NCBI RefSeq assembly: GCF_004345365.1 | Contig: NZ_SLVF01000006.1 | Location: 1 to 64,000, forward strand | Length of the DNA: 64,000 nt | Reading direction: 5' to 3' | Source of the DNA: Kribbella sp. VKM Ac-2568 | Lineage (GTDB): Bacteria > Actinomycetota > Actinomycetes > Propionibacteriales > Kribbellaceae | In this document: in pieces, positions 23,527 to 32,973 of the stretch | Numbering within the stretch: the stretch's first letter is position 1 | Layout of the letters: each line of letters begins with the position of its first letter | The notes under the pieces: model-generated | The model's database searches: none | What the model was told of the DNA's origin: nothing | Seen by the model: only the letters and a program-made list of their open reading frames with translations | Position numbers and translations under genes: made by a program

Positions 23527-25329
23527 GTGCTGAAAACACTGCTCTCGCTGCCGACCGTGATGGCCTTCGATGTCGACAGCGAAGGGCGGATGCTGGTCGG
23601 GTACGACGGGAGCGGGATCCGGCAGATCCACGAGGTGGAGCCGGACGGGCAGTGGCGGGCGTTGACGGCGCTCGACGACACCTCCCGGGCCGCGCGGTTC
23701 GTGCCGGACAGCAGCAAGGTGGTCGTCGAGCACGACAGCGGCGGTGATGAACGCGGCCAGCTGTCGATCCTCGACCTGGACGATCGCAGCGGCCCCGCCG
23801 GTCTGCCCGCGCTGACCCCGCTGGTGCACGACCCGGAGTACTTCCACCACCTGGCGGACGCGACGCCGACCCGGATCCTCTTCCTCACCAACCGGCGCAA
23901 CAACGTCGACTTCGACCTGATCGCCCGGGACCTGGCGACCGGTGCCGAGACCGTGCTGTACGAGGGCGGCGGCTACGTGGGCTCGGTGCACGCGTCGCCG
24001 GACGAGCGCTCGGTGGTGATCGTCCTCGCCGGCGGCCCGGGCAACTCCACCCAACTGCTGCTGGTCGACGTGACCACCCGCGCGGTCACGGAGCTCACGG
24101 CGTACGACACTCCTAACTATCAGGACGGGCCTTCCTGGCTGCCCGACTCGTCCGCCTTCGTCGTCGCGAGCGATGCCGGACGGGACCGGCTGGCGCTGCG
24201 GCGGTACGACCTCGGCACGGCGACCTGGACGGATCTCCTGATCGACGACGAGCACGATCTGGCCGGCTGGGTCTGCCCGGACGGCGAGCACCTGCTGATC
24301 GGGACCACCGACGACGGCGTGGTGTCGATGGCCCTGCACAAGCTCGCGGACGCCTCGCGCGTCGCGCCGCTCGCCTTACCCACCGGCGGTTGCGCCGCAC
24401 GCTTGCTGATGGCGCCGGATCCGTTGTGGTCGCCGGACGGGACGTTCGCGCTGCTCAACCACAGCTCGCCCGTCGAACCGCTGTCGGTGTTCCGCTACAA
24501 CCGGGAGACCGCCGAGGTCGTCGCGATCCACGTGCCCTACATGCCCGCTCTGCCGGAGGGTCTGGCCCATCCGGAGAGCCATCGGGTCACCTCCTTCGAC
24601 GGCGAGCAGGTGCCGGTCTTCGTGTACCGCCCGGCCGATGGCGGAGACGGGTCAGCCGTGGTGCTGGTGCACGGCGGCCCCGAGGCGATGTCCCTGCGGA
24701 TCTGGAATCCCCTCGTCCCGGCACTCGTCGCCCAGGGCCACACGGTCGTCGTACCGAACGTGCGTGGCTCGGCTTCCTACGGCAAGCGGTGGTACTCCCT
24801 CGACGACAAGCACCTCCGGCTCGACTCGGTGAAGGACCTCGCCGCGATCCACGAGTGGTTGCCGTCGATCGGCGTCGACCCCGGCCGTACTGCGCTGTGG
24901 GGTGGCTCGTACGGCGGGTACATGGTGCTCGCCGGTCTCGCCTTCCAGCCGGACCTCTGGGCGGCAGGTGTCGACATCGTCGGGATCGCCTCGCTGGTGA
25001 CGTTCCTGGAGAACACCTCGGAGTACCGGAAGGTGGCCCGAGAACGCGAGTACGGCGTCCTGTCCGAGGACCGGGACTTCCTCGAGCAGGCGAGTCCGCT
25101 CAACCGGGTGGACGACATCCGCGCGCCGTTGTTCGTCATCCACGGCGCGAACGACCCGCGGGTGCCGTTGTCCGAGGCCGAGCAGATCGCCAAGGCGCTG
25201 GAGAAGCGAGGCGTGCCGTGTCAGCTGCTGGTCTACCCGGACGAAGGCCATGGTCTCGCGAAGCGGGCGAACCGCCTCGACGCCTACCCGCAGGCGTTCG
25301 CGTTCCTCCGCGTACACCTGGCCGGCTGA
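23527..25329 (+). CDS. S9 family (prolyl oligopeptidase-type) serine peptidase
   Basis: The protein (600 residues from GTG 23527) has an N-terminal beta-propeller-like half (repeated LPDSSAFVVASDAG-type strands, 1-350) and a C-terminal alpha/beta hydrolase domain. The nucleophile elbow WGGSYGGYM is near 460, the Asp in HGANDPRVPL near 542 and the His in PDEGHGLAKRANR near 574. This is the acylaminoacyl-peptidase/DPP-like branch, cleaving short peptides in the cytoplasm, as no signal sequence is present. An in-frame GTG at 23512 is another possible start. A terminator precedes the gene. Confidence 0.88.
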   Translation: MLKTLLSLPTVMAFDVDSEGRMLVGYDGSGIRQIHEVEPDGQWRALTALDDTSRAARFVPDSSKVVVEHDSGGDERGQLSILDLDDRSGPAGLPALTPLVHDPEYFHHLADATPTRILFLTNRRNNVDFDLIARDLATGAETVLYEGGGYVGSVHASPDERSVVIVLAGGPGNSTQLLLVDVTTRAVTELTAYDTPNYQDGPSWLPDSSAFVVASDAGRDRLALRRYDLGTATWTDLLIDDEHDLAGWVCPDGEHLLIGTTDDGVVSMALHKLADASRVAPLALPTGGCAARLLMAPDPLWSPDGTFALLNHSSPVEPLSVFRYNRETAEVVAIHVPYMPALPEGLAHPESHRVTSFDGEQVPVFVYRPADGGDGSAVVLVHGGPEAMSLRIWNPLVPALVAQGHTVVVPNVRGSASYGKRWYSLDDKHLRLDSVKDLAAIHEWLPSIGVDPGRTALWGGSYGGYMVLAGLAFQPDLWAAGVDIVGIASLVTFLENTSEYRKVAREREYGVLSEDRDFLEQASPLNRVDDIRAPLFVIHGANDPRVPLSEAEQIAKALEKRGVPCQLLVYPDEGHGLAKRANRLDAYPQAFAFLRVHLAG

Positions 25330-25344
25330 GCAGTTCCACCAGTT

Positions 25345-26262
25345 CTAGCTGAGCGGCTCCACCAGTGGAGCGAGGGTGGCGTCGTTCGCGTCCAGGCGGA
25401 CCGGCAGGCCGAGCGGGATCGCCAGGTTGAGGTCCTCGTGCCCGATCGCGGCGCCCTCGACCATCGGCAGGCCGAGCGGTTCGAGCCGCTCGCGAACGAC
25501 GTGAGCCACCAGCCCTTGGTCGTCCGACTCGCTGAAGTCGCCGATCACCAGCCCGGTGACCTGGTCGAACCAGCCGGCCCTGAGCAGTTGGGTGAGCAGC
25601 CGGTCGACCTGATACCCGTCCTCGCTCACGTCCTCCATCACGACGATGCCGTCGGGCTGGGCGAACGTCGGCGTACCGAGGCTGGCGGCCAGGAGCGCCA
25701 GGTTGCCTCCGAGCAGTCGGCCTTCCGCAGTACCGGGGATGACGGTCCGGGCGCCGGCGGGGTCGAGCAGGTCCTTGACCGAGCCCGGCTCGAACAGCAG
25801 GTCCCGGAGCCGGTCGTGGGATGCGGGCACTTGCAGTTGACCGACGGACGCGGCCATCGGGCTGTGGATCGTGACGAGGCCACGAGCGTTGAAGGCTTCG
25901 TGCAGCGCGGTCAGGTCGCTGAACCCGACGAGGATCTTGTCGATCGGCGCGAGCTCGTCCAGGTCGAGGTGCTGCAGCATCCGCTGGACGCCGTACCCGC
26001 CGCGACCGGCGAACACCGCCTTGTACTGCGGATCCAGCCAGGCGGCCCGGAAGTCCGCGGCCCGGGCTTTGTCGTCACCAGCCAGGTACGGCAACTCGTC
26101 ATGCTTCGCCAGCGCGGACGGCATCAGCTCGACCTCGAGCCCCCACGCCCGCAAGTACTCCGAACCGTCCGCCAGCCGCTCCGCCGACAACGGCCCGGCC
26201 GGCGCCACCACAGCCACCCGATCCCCGCGCTCGAGCCGCCGCGGTCTCCTCACCTCAGTCAT
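25345..26262 (-). CDS. LD-carboxypeptidase (peptidase family S66)
   Basis: The 305-residue protein starts with RRLERGDRVAVVAPAGPLS and has the S66 nucleophile motif LVGFSDLTALH near residue 112 (Ser), the ARGGYGVQRML turn near 85, and the late GHEDLNLAIPLG with His near 282. These match LD-carboxypeptidase A or MccF-type proteins. LdcA trims the terminal D-Ala of muropeptide tetrapeptides in the cytoplasm during wall recycling; MccF cleaves microcin C-like toxins. The sequence alone does not separate them. It is convergent with the S9 peptidase. Confidence 0.87.
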   Translation of the reverse strand: MTEVRRPRRLERGDRVAVVAPAGPLSAERLADGSEYLRAWGLEVELMPSALAKHDELPYLAGDDKARAADFRAAWLDPQYKAVFAGRGGYGVQRMLQHLDLDELAPIDKILVGFSDLTALHEAFNARGLVTIHSPMAASVGQLQVPASHDRLRDLLFEPGSVKDLLDPAGARTVIPGTAEGRLLGGNLALLAASLGTPTFAQPDGIVVMEDVSEDGYQVDRLLTQLLRAGWFDQVTGLVIGDFSESDDQGLVAHVVRERLEPLGLPMVEGAAIGHEDLNLAIPLGLPVRLDANDATLAPLVEPLS

Positions 26263-26341
26263 GCCGCAGACGCTACTTCACCCGTCCCACCAGCCGGGCT
26301 GGCGGAGTACCCGGTCCAAAGGGCGTGAAAGAGTGGCACGC

Positions 26342-26626
26342 ATGGTGCTCGAGGTTGCGTTGATCGATGTCACGGCCGGTCAGGAAGACGCCTTCGCGGC
26401 GGCGTACCAGGAGGCTCGGCAGCAGATCGAGCAGGCGGAAGGCAGCCGCAGCATCCGGATGACCGCCGGTATCGAGACGCCGACGAGGTTCGTGCTGATG
26501 GTCGAGTGGGACTCGGTCGAGGCGCACAACGCGTTCCGCGCAAGTGACGCCTTCGGTACCTGGCGCGGCCTGATCGGCCCCCACTTCGCCAACCCGCCGC
26601 ACGTCGAGCACTTCACCGACATCTGA
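26342..26626 (+). CDS. Antibiotic biosynthesis monooxygenase (ABM) domain protein
   Basis: The 94-residue protein has the ABM ferredoxin-like fold: LEVALIDVTAGQEDAFAAAY at the N-terminus, a central RFVLMVEWDSVEAHNAFRAS and HVEHFTDI at the end. Such proteins act as small cofactor-free oxygenases, heme-degrading enzymes or dimeric binding proteins; no specific residues allow a choice. The ATG at 26342 follows a weak GAAAGAG. The gene lies divergent from the LD-carboxypeptidase and convergent with the GrpB gene, 3 nt away. Confidence 0.8.
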   Translation: MVLEVALIDVTAGQEDAFAAAYQEARQQIEQAEGSRSIRMTAGIETPTRFVLMVEWDSVEAHNAFRASDAFGTWRGLIGPHFANPPHVEHFTDI

Positions 26627-26629
26627 GGC

Positions 26630-27160
26630 TCAGCGGTCTTCGAGCTGCTGCAGAACTCGCGTGATGAACGGCGCCTTGCCTGCTCGGTAGGCCGGCCGGT
26701 CCTCGTCGTCGGCCGACGCCAGGGAGCGTTTGATCCGGGCGTACTCGTCCCGGTCGGCAGGCGTGGTCCGTAGGTGATCGCGGAAGGCGAGCCAGGTCGG
26801 CCAGCCCCTCGACGACTCCTCCACGATGTGCAGGTGGTGCGACCGCCGCTCGATGCTCGGGAAGCACAGCGACCACTTGCGCGCCTCCGCATCCCCTGGT
26901 TCCGGGGCTGTGATCCAGCCGAGTGCGGCCAACTCGTCGAAGGCGGCCGGGACTTTGTCGTAGTCGGCGACCACCCCCGCCATGTCGATGATCGCCTTCG
27001 CCGGCAGACCCGGGACCGCAGTACTGCCGGTGTGCTCGATCGGGCGAACCAGCCACTCGCGTAGTACGGGCTCCACCCGGTCGCGCTGCTCCTCGAACAA
27101 CCCCGGCCAGCGGGCGTCGTACTCGACGATGGTGATCCGGTCCAGGCGCATGACGCCCAT
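26630..27160 (-). CDS. GrpB-type nucleotidyltransferase-fold protein
   Basis: The 176-residue protein carries EHTGSTAVPGLPAKAIIDM near residues 42-60, the GrpB (UPF0157) signature with the GS and D-x-x-type nucleotidyltransferase motif, and HHLHIVEESS near 108. It may use an ATG 9 nt downstream (MRLDRITIVEYD). The function is unknown; fused GrpB domains occur with CoaE. It is convergent with the ABM gene. Confidence 0.85.
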   Translation of the reverse strand: MGVMRLDRITIVEYDARWPGLFEEQRDRVEPVLREWLVRPIEHTGSTAVPGLPAKAIIDMAGVVADYDKVPAAFDELAALGWITAPEPGDAEARKWSLCFPSIERRSHHLHIVEESSRGWPTWLAFRDHLRTTPADRDEYARIKRSLASADDEDRPAYRAGKAPFITRVLQQLEDR

Positions 27161-27261
27161 GGTCGCGGACCGCCGGCACTCACCAAACCCCGACCCGGGG
27201 AGGGCGGGCGCGCTCGGCGACTGGGTGGCCGAGGGGTTGGTGAGTGCCGGCGGTCAGCTGC

Positions 27262-30200
27262 TTACCAGTCGATCTTGACGGTGGCGCTCTTGCTGACGCC
27301 GTTGACCGTCACGCCGAGCTGAACCGTGCCCGGGCGGATGCCCGTCAGCTGACCCGTCGCCGGGTCGTAGGCCGCGACCGCCCAGAACGGCGCGGTGCTG
27401 GCCGAGCCGATGTGCAGCAGGCTCGAACCCCACCAGTCAGCCGACACAGGGAACGACACCGGCACTCGCCGGTTTTCCTGTACGACGGTCGCCGCGGCCG
27501 GGGCACTCGTGCCCCTGGGAAGTGAGGTGGGCGCCGCGAGCTCGAGCGAGTCGACGTGCGGCCGGAGCTCGACCTGGAACCACGACCGCTCGGGAGCGGA
27601 CCAGTGGCGTTCACCAGCTGCGGCCTCGCGCGCCGACGGGTCGATCCCGACCAATGCCCAGCCGGTGAACCCGCCGGCGTCGGGTGCGGCGGCCGGGCCC
27701 TTGCCCGAGTTACCCGTCAGCGGCAGCAGGACGCCATCGGTACGAGTCGCCGCGAAGGTGCCCGCGTGAGCTGCCATGTACGCCGCACCCTTACCCGTGG
27801 ACGCGCGGAAGTCCGCGAGCCACCGGACCAGCAGGTCGGCCTCCTTGCGATCACCGAGCTGCGAGTTCTGCGTCGGCGAGGGATCGTCGATCGGGTGGTG
27901 TGCCATCACCACGACGTTGCGGATCTCCGGGTTGCGCGCCGCGTCGTCCAGCTGCTTGCGCAGGTCGAGGATCTGGTCGAACCCACCCGCCCGGAGCGAC
28001 CCGAGCGACGAGTCCCGCAGTACGAAGCGGGTGCCCTTGTGGTCGAACGTGCTGGTCGGCTCGCCGAAGACCTTCTTCCACTCCGACAGGTCGCCCGGGC
28101 CGTAGCTCTCGTGGTTGCCCGGCACGTAGTGCACCGGCACCTTGCCTGCGACCTCCTCGTCGATGATCTTCTTCGCCAGCGCGATGTCGTTGGCGAAGCC
28201 GCGGTCGACGAAGTCGCCGTTGATCACGAGGAAGTCCGGGTTCTGCGCCAGCGCCTCGCGGATCGTGCGCCGCGCCTGCTTCACGAAGTCGGACTCGGGG
28301 TCGTCGGCGGTGAACTGCGCGTCCGACATCACCGCGAACTTCCACCGGCCACCACCAGTCGCGGTGCCATCCGTCACCACCATCGGGTCGACCACCTTGG
28401 CCGGCGGCGTCACCGTCACCGGCGGAGCACCCCGCACGGTCAGGTCGTCGATGACGATGCGTCCGGCGTACTGCCGGGTCGGCACCGTCTCCACCACGTA
28501 GATTCGCCAGAACCTCAACGGCATCGTGAGCCCCGGCGGGATGTCCGCCTCGACGTACTTCCAGCCGGTCCAGTCCACCGCTGCCGCGAGGTTGAGCGTC
28601 TGCGCGGCACCACCGGCGGCGTCGTACGCGTTGGCCCGCAGCCAGGCGCCCTTGCCGTCGCCGTACACCCAGGCGCCGAGCTTCTGCGGCTGGCCGGGCA
28701 ACGTCTGCTGCGGAGTCTGCGACAGGTACGCCGCCCGCGTGGCGGTGCTCCCGGTCAGCGAGTAGTCCAGCGCGATCGCCTGGCCGCCGTCGTGACCCTC
28801 CGCGGCCGACCGGGACGCCGTCGCGGCACCCACCGGTACTGCGTTCGCCTGCCAGCGGGTGGTGTCGTCGACCTCGTCGACCACCTCGCTGCTCAGCCCG
28901 GCGGTGACACTGAGCTGGGTGGTGAGGTCTCCCACCTTCGCGGTGACCACGGTGGACACCGCGTCGGTGCCGACCGCGCTCACGTCGAACCCATTGCCCC
29001 TGGCGACAACCTTGACGAGCGCGGGGTCGAAGGTGAGCTCGACGTCCCGCGGTTCGACCCAGGTGGAGAAGCCGTCGGCGTCGAACCCGTTCACGGTGAA
29101 GAATCCCTTCGCTGTTGCGTCGGGCAACGACACCTGCTTGCTCGACGGCGCCAGCCGGATCGGCGTACCGAGGACCTTCATCGGGAAGCGGCCGCGTGCG
29201 GTTCCCTTGGCAGCCGTCACGATGACGTCACCCGCGCGGCGACCGCTGACGATCCCCTGGCTGGTGACCTTGGCGTTGCTGCCGGCCGACCAGGACGGCG
29301 TACCGGGTGCTGGGGCGTAGGTCTCATCGTGGCCGCGAGCGGTGAGGACGCGGCTGAGGCCGGTGAAGACCCGCGAGCTGCGGGTGATGTCGGTATCGGC
29401 GAGCTCGGCGGCGGTGCCGGTGGCCTCGATCCGGAAGCCCTTGAGCTTGCCGGATCCCTTGACCGGAAGGAGTCCCAGGCCGTTCGGGGTCAGCCGCTCG
29501 GAACCGTCCGAGGGCTTGTTCACGACCTCCGGGGTGGCCTCGCCGGGCGAGCGCTTCAGCATCGTCGAGGAGCCGCCGCCGTCCAGGTTGAGCACGTCGT
29601 CGGAGCCCAGGTCCAGCATCAGCCGGGCCAGCTCCTTCTCGGTCAGGCCGCGGGAGTCGACCATCCGGCCGTCCACCGTGAGCAGCACCATCCGGCGGCC
29701 GTCGGCGGAGAAGCCGATCGCGGTCCGCGGGTGCAGGGCGGTGTCGTCGACGTTCAGGATCTGGCCGTCGCGGGCCAGTTGGATGTTGCCGCTGAGGCCG
29801 ACGGCGACATCCGCCGCGTCGGCGCGGGGGCCGTACTTCACCTCGACCTTGTCGCCCGGCTCGAACGCCGTGAGCGCGGTCGCTCCGGCCTCGCGGCCGA
29901 CCAGCGCCAACTCGTTCGCGGCCAGCGGGGTGGTCGCGGGGGTGGTCGCCGAGGAGACCACGACACCGTCGCGGAGGATGACCTCGCGGACCGTGGGCAG
30001 GCCGTCGACCGTGCGAGTCCGGGCCGCCTCACCCCACTGCGGGGTGTAGAGGCCGATGCCGCCGCTGTTGACCGAGGGCGAGTTCAGGTTGGTCAGGTCG
30101 ACCTTGCTCGCGTCGTCGTCGGTCGCCGTGCCCTCGAGGAACACCTGCGCGATCCGGCCGAGGCCGAACTTGTCGATGACGGCGGTTTCGTTGTGGCCGG

Positions 30201-30792
30201 CAGCCGGGCCGTTGACGAACCGGCCGGCGCCACCGTCGGCGTCCCGCTCGATCCCGATGCCGAGTGGTGCGCCTGTGTCGTTGATGTCGAAGAAGTCGCC
30301 GTTCACGCCGGCGATCGCGCCCTTGCGCGCGACCTGCTGGCTGAGCACCTCGCGGCCGGAGACGGTACCGGGGTTGAGGTAGTCGACGGTCACGCCACCC
30401 GCGTCGAGATCCGCGATCAGGATGTCGCCGCGCAACCAGCCGCGGGCGTCGAGCCGGTCGAAGCTGGTGTAGCTCACGCCGGGCGCGACCGGGGTGTCCT
30501 CGCGCCTGGTGATGATTCCTTCGCCGGGCGGGGCGATGGCGACGTCGGCAATGTCCGAGGCCGCGGACGAGCCGCGGTGCGCCTCGACCGCGGTGGTCTG
30601 CAGGAGTTGGTCGGGCGAGGGCTGGGCGGCCGAGGCAGGGTTCACCGCGGCGGTGGCCAGCAGGCCGCCCAGCACGAGGCTCACGGCCGCGGTCCGACGT
30701 CCTGATCGCCGCGGCTTGGTCCCTGCGGCTGGCGGGTGGGCTGGCTTCTCGGGTTGTTCCGGGCGGAAGGCGGGCGGAGCAGGCGTGGACAC
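27262..30792 (-). CDS. Large secreted phosphodiester glycosidase (NAGPA) and metallophosphatase fusion
   Basis: The 1176-residue protein has a proline-rich head, an Arg-rich step and a Sec-type signal (VSLVLGGLLATAAVNPASA, about 38-57). A NAGPA domain spans about 95-430 (VNGDFFDIND, LNLDGGGSSTM). Ig-like or carbohydrate-binding-like segments (450-810) follow. A calcineurin-type metallophosphatase lies near 820-1050 with MSDAQF, NGDFVDRG, GNHES and AHHP motifs. The end resembles an Ig-like domain. It is probably an extracellular enzyme acting on phosphodiester glycan linkages such as teichoic acids or exopolymers. The start is GTG with AGGAGG before it. Confidence 0.87.
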   Translation of the reverse strand: MSTPAPPAFRPEQPEKPAHPPAAGTKPRRSGRRTAAVSLVLGGLLATAAVNPASAAQPSPDQLLQTTAVEAHRGSSAASDIADVAIAPPGEGIITRREDTPVAPGVSYTSFDRLDARGWLRGDILIADLDAGGVTVDYLNPGTVSGREVLSQQVARKGAIAGVNGDFFDINDTGAPLGIGIERDADGGAGRFVNGPAAGHNETAVIDKFGLGRIAQVFLEGTATDDDASKVDLTNLNSPSVNSGGIGLYTPQWGEAARTRTVDGLPTVREVILRDGVVVSSATTPATTPLAANELALVGREAGATALTAFEPGDKVEVKYGPRADAADVAVGLSGNIQLARDGQILNVDDTALHPRTAIGFSADGRRMVLLTVDGRMVDSRGLTEKELARLMLDLGSDDVLNLDGGGSSTMLKRSPGEATPEVVNKPSDGSERLTPNGLGLLPVKGSGKLKGFRIEATGTAAELADTDITRSSRVFTGLSRVLTARGHDETYAPAPGTPSWSAGSNAKVTSQGIVSGRRAGDVIVTAAKGTARGRFPMKVLGTPIRLAPSSKQVSLPDATAKGFFTVNGFDADGFSTWVEPRDVELTFDPALVKVVARGNGFDVSAVGTDAVSTVVTAKVGDLTTQLSVTAGLSSEVVDEVDDTTRWQANAVPVGAATASRSAAEGHDGGQAIALDYSLTGSTATRAAYLSQTPQQTLPGQPQKLGAWVYGDGKGAWLRANAYDAAGGAAQTLNLAAAVDWTGWKYVEADIPPGLTMPLRFWRIYVVETVPTRQYAGRIVIDDLTVRGAPPVTVTPPAKVVDPMVVTDGTATGGGRWKFAVMSDAQFTADDPESDFVKQARRTIREALAQNPDFLVINGDFVDRGFANDIALAKKIIDEEVAGKVPVHYVPGNHESYGPGDLSEWKKVFGEPTSTFDHKGTRFVLRDSSLGSLRAGGFDQILDLRKQLDDAARNPEIRNVVVMAHHPIDDPSPTQNSQLGDRKEADLLVRWLADFRASTGKGAAYMAAHAGTFAATRTDGVLLPLTGNSGKGPAAAPDAGGFTGWALVGIDPSAREAAAGERHWSAPERSWFQVELRPHVDSLELAAPTSLPRGTSAPAAATVVQENRRVPVSFPVSADWWGSSLLHIGSASTAPFWAVAAYDPATGQLTGIRPGTVQLGVTVNGVSKSATVKIDW

Positions 30793-31006
30793 GGGGCCTC
30801 CTGGGCTGGGCGGACGCGGTCATCCGACGCCGTGGGACCTACCGCCGTGTGAGGCGCAGGTGTACGCCGGTCAACCGACCGGTGACAAAGTAACGTCCCC
30901 AGCGACCAACCGGAAGCTTTCTGTCATGAATCCGCCGGACCATTTCACCGGCAGCCGGCTCAACTCAGCGCGCCGGCCTGGGGAACTCGGTCAGTTCACC
31001 CGCGGA

Positions 31007-31330
31007 TCAGTCGACGGCGACGGGGCGACCCGCGACCTGCCAGGCATGCATGCCGCCGTCCAGGTTGATCGCGTCACGACCCTCGGAGGCGAGGTACTGG
31101 GTCGCCATCGACGACCGGCCGCCGACCGCACACACGCAGAGCACCTTCTGCCCGAGCGGTACTTCGCCGACCCGTTCCTGCAACTGGCCGAGCGGGATGT
31201 GGACGGCGCTCTCGATGTGACCACGAGCCCACTCGTCGGGCTCGCGCACGTCGAGCACGAACGCCTCGCCCAGCAGGTCGTCATCGACATCGGCAACCAC
31301 GACGGCAGGAATCTCCGGAGTCTGGAACAT
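31007..31330 (-). CDS. Rhodanese-like domain protein
   Basis: The 107-residue protein is a single rhodanese domain: FVLDVREPDEWARGHIESAVHIPLGQL near 25-50 and the active loop CAVGGRS with Cys67, then LDGGMHAW near 94. It carries sulfur as a persulfide on the Cys or may have a signalling role, as single-domain rhodaneses often do. No neighbour is in an operon with it. Confidence 0.88.
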   Translation of the reverse strand: MFQTPEIPAVVVADVDDDLLGEAFVLDVREPDEWARGHIESAVHIPLGQLQERVGEVPLGQKVLCVCAVGGRSSMATQYLASEGRDAINLDGGMHAWQVAGRPVAVD

Positions 31331-31681
31331 GCCTCAGATCATCGCAGCCCCACCCAATCGCCGCTCTCGGGGCCGAGAGGAATGCGCCTGCCCGAGTGCT
31401 GGATCGAGCGTTGACAGTCGCGGCGCCGGACACCGAAGGTCGAGGCAGGACTCGCCGGCCGGAGAGGACGACCCATTGGCACTGATCGAAGGAATCCCGG
31501 AGGGTTCGGGCCGCAGCCCTGGGGTGAGGCCGACGGCGCATCTCGCAGCGCGGCGGGCGGCCGAGGTCGCGGTCAAGCGCCGGGGAGCCGGAGCTCACCG
31601 TGCATCTCGACGCGGGTCGTCGCTCGGCATCGCTACCGCACCGGCTGTCCTGAGCACCTCCGCGCGCGAGGCGGGCTATGA
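31331..31681. other. About 350 nt between rhodanese and DNA glycosylase, no gene called
   Basis: Open frames exist on both strands because the GC content is high, but none has a ribosome site, sensible hydrophobicity or a recognizable motif. A short frame reading MRLPECWIER occurs on the plus strand with no support. I see no hairpin of terminator strength. Confidence 0.4.
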
Positions 31682-32539
31682 CTACTTGAGCAGCTTGGAC
31701 AGGCGGCGGTCGGCGAGTGGCTTGCCGCCTGTCTGGCAGGTCGCGCAGTACTGCAGGGACGAGTCCGCGAAGCTCACCTCGCGGACGATGTCGCCGCAGA
31801 CGGGGCACTTCAGACCCTTGCGGCCGTGCACCCGCATCCCGCTTTTCTTCTCCGACTTCAGATCCTGTACCTCGAGGCCGGCCGACCTGGTGACCGCGTC
31901 GCGGAGCGTCTCCTGCATCGCGTCGTACAACTGCTGGAGTTCGTCGGAGGTCAGGTTCGAGGCTGGTTTGAACGGGCTCATCTTCGCGACGTGCAGGATC
32001 TCGTCGGAGTACGCGTTGCCGATGCCGGCGATCACCGACTGGTTCCGCAGTACGCCCTTCAGCTGGACCCGGCCCTCCCGCTTCAGGATGTCGCCGAAGT
32101 CCTGGAGCGACAGGCTGAACGGATCAGGCCCGAGCCGCGCGATCCCCGGAACCTCAGCGGGGTCGCGCACGACATACACGGCGAGCTTCTTCTGCGTGCC
32201 CGCCTCTGTCAGGTCGAACCCGGACCCGTCGTCCAGCACCACCCGGAGCGCGATCGGCCCCTTGCCCGGCCGGACCAGCCCGGTCGACTGCTCCTCCCGC
32301 CACCGCAGCCACCCGGCCCGCGCCAGGTGGATCACCAGGTGGATCCCCTGCGCCGAGATGTCCAGGAACTTCCCGCGCCGCTGCACGTCGTCGATCAGCA
32401 ACCCCACCAGCGACGAGATCGGCGGATCATACGTCTTCAACGCGCTGATCGCGGTGATGTCCGCGCGCACGAAAGCCCGCTCAACGGCACGCTCCCGCAG
32501 GAACCCCGCCAACGACTCAACCTCCGGTAGCTCAGGCAC
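31682..32539 (-). CDS. Fpg/Nei family DNA glycosylase
   Basis: The 285-residue protein begins MPELPEVE, with Pro2 and Glu3 as the catalytic pair, has the H2TH region (QSVIAGIGNAYSDEILH, about 165-182) and ends in a zinc finger of the form CPVC-N18-20-CATC (about 243-268). These define a bifunctional glycosylase/AP lyase that excises oxidized bases. Basic central residues KRREGK-like (QRRGKFLD near 55) supply the lyase-phase Lys. Which oxidized base is preferred is not clear: RNA/DNA Nei2-type or Fpg-type both remain possible. Confidence 0.88.
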   Translation of the reverse strand: MPELPEVESLAGFLRERAVERAFVRADITAISALKTYDPPISSLVGLLIDDVQRRGKFLDISAQGIHLVIHLARAGWLRWREEQSTGLVRPGKGPIALRVVLDDGSGFDLTEAGTQKKLAVYVVRDPAEVPGIARLGPDPFSLSLQDFGDILKREGRVQLKGVLRNQSVIAGIGNAYSDEILHVAKMSPFKPASNLTSDELQQLYDAMQETLRDAVTRSAGLEVQDLKSEKKSGMRVHGRKGLKCPVCGDIVREVSFADSSLQYCATCQTGGKPLADRRLSKLLK

Positions 32540-32714
32540 CCACCCATTGTGCCCACAACACAGGCATATTTCCCGGAAAAGTACTCAGCTCCCTGCGATC
32601 ACGGGCCTGACTCGGGCTGTGGGGCTGGGAAACAGGGGGAAGCCAGGAGGATCACCCATAGGGAATGGTTGTGGGTACCGCTACCTTCGTAGGAAGCAGA
32701 GAAGGAGGCCCCCG

Positions 32715-32858
32715 ATGGGTTTCGTGAAGACACTGGTCAAGGGCGCTGTCGTCGCCAAGCTGGTGCAGGTCGCGCAGCGCGAACTGAGCAAGCCGGAGAA
32801 CCAGCGCAAGGCCAAGGAGATGTTCCAGAAGGTCCAGCAGCGCCGGAACGCGCACTAG
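32715..32858 (+). CDS. Small basic conserved-looking protein, 47 residues
   Basis: The gene has a perfect AAGGAGG 7-8 nt before ATG and encodes 47 residues: a short amphipathic start (MGFVKTLVKGAVVAKLVQVA) followed by a lysine/glutamine-rich helix (KAKEMFQKVQQRRNAH). It could bind membranes or nucleic acids. I do not know the family. The strong ribosome site, sensible composition and a terminator 72 nt after the stop argue that it is real. Confidence 0.7.
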   Translation: MGFVKTLVKGAVVAKLVQVAQRELSKPENQRKAKEMFQKVQQRRNAH

Positions 32859-32929
32859 CCTCCGCACTCGGCCCGGAGCCGCGCACGCCGCAACCAGTCG
32901 GCTCCGGAGTCAGGTCCCTTACTCCGCCG

Positions 32930-32960
32930 GCCGCACCACGTACGTCGTACGGGGTGCGGC
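32930..32960. terminator. Bidirectional hairpin terminator
   Basis: GCCGCACC (32930-32937) pairs with GGTGCGGC (32953-32960), and inside it GTACG pairs with CGTAC. It lies between the 47-residue gene on the plus strand and the methyltransferase on the minus strand, and can serve both. Confidence 0.7.
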
Positions 32961-32973
32961 TTGTGCTGGGTGG

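Noticed and set aside
27556..30705. A 1049-codon open frame on the plus strand opposite the NAGPA fusion gene
   Set aside because: Its translation is rich in Arg, Gly, His and Val in a pattern that mirrors the antisense of GC-rich codons, with no domain or ribosome site. The minus-strand gene has a signal peptide and complete enzyme motifs.
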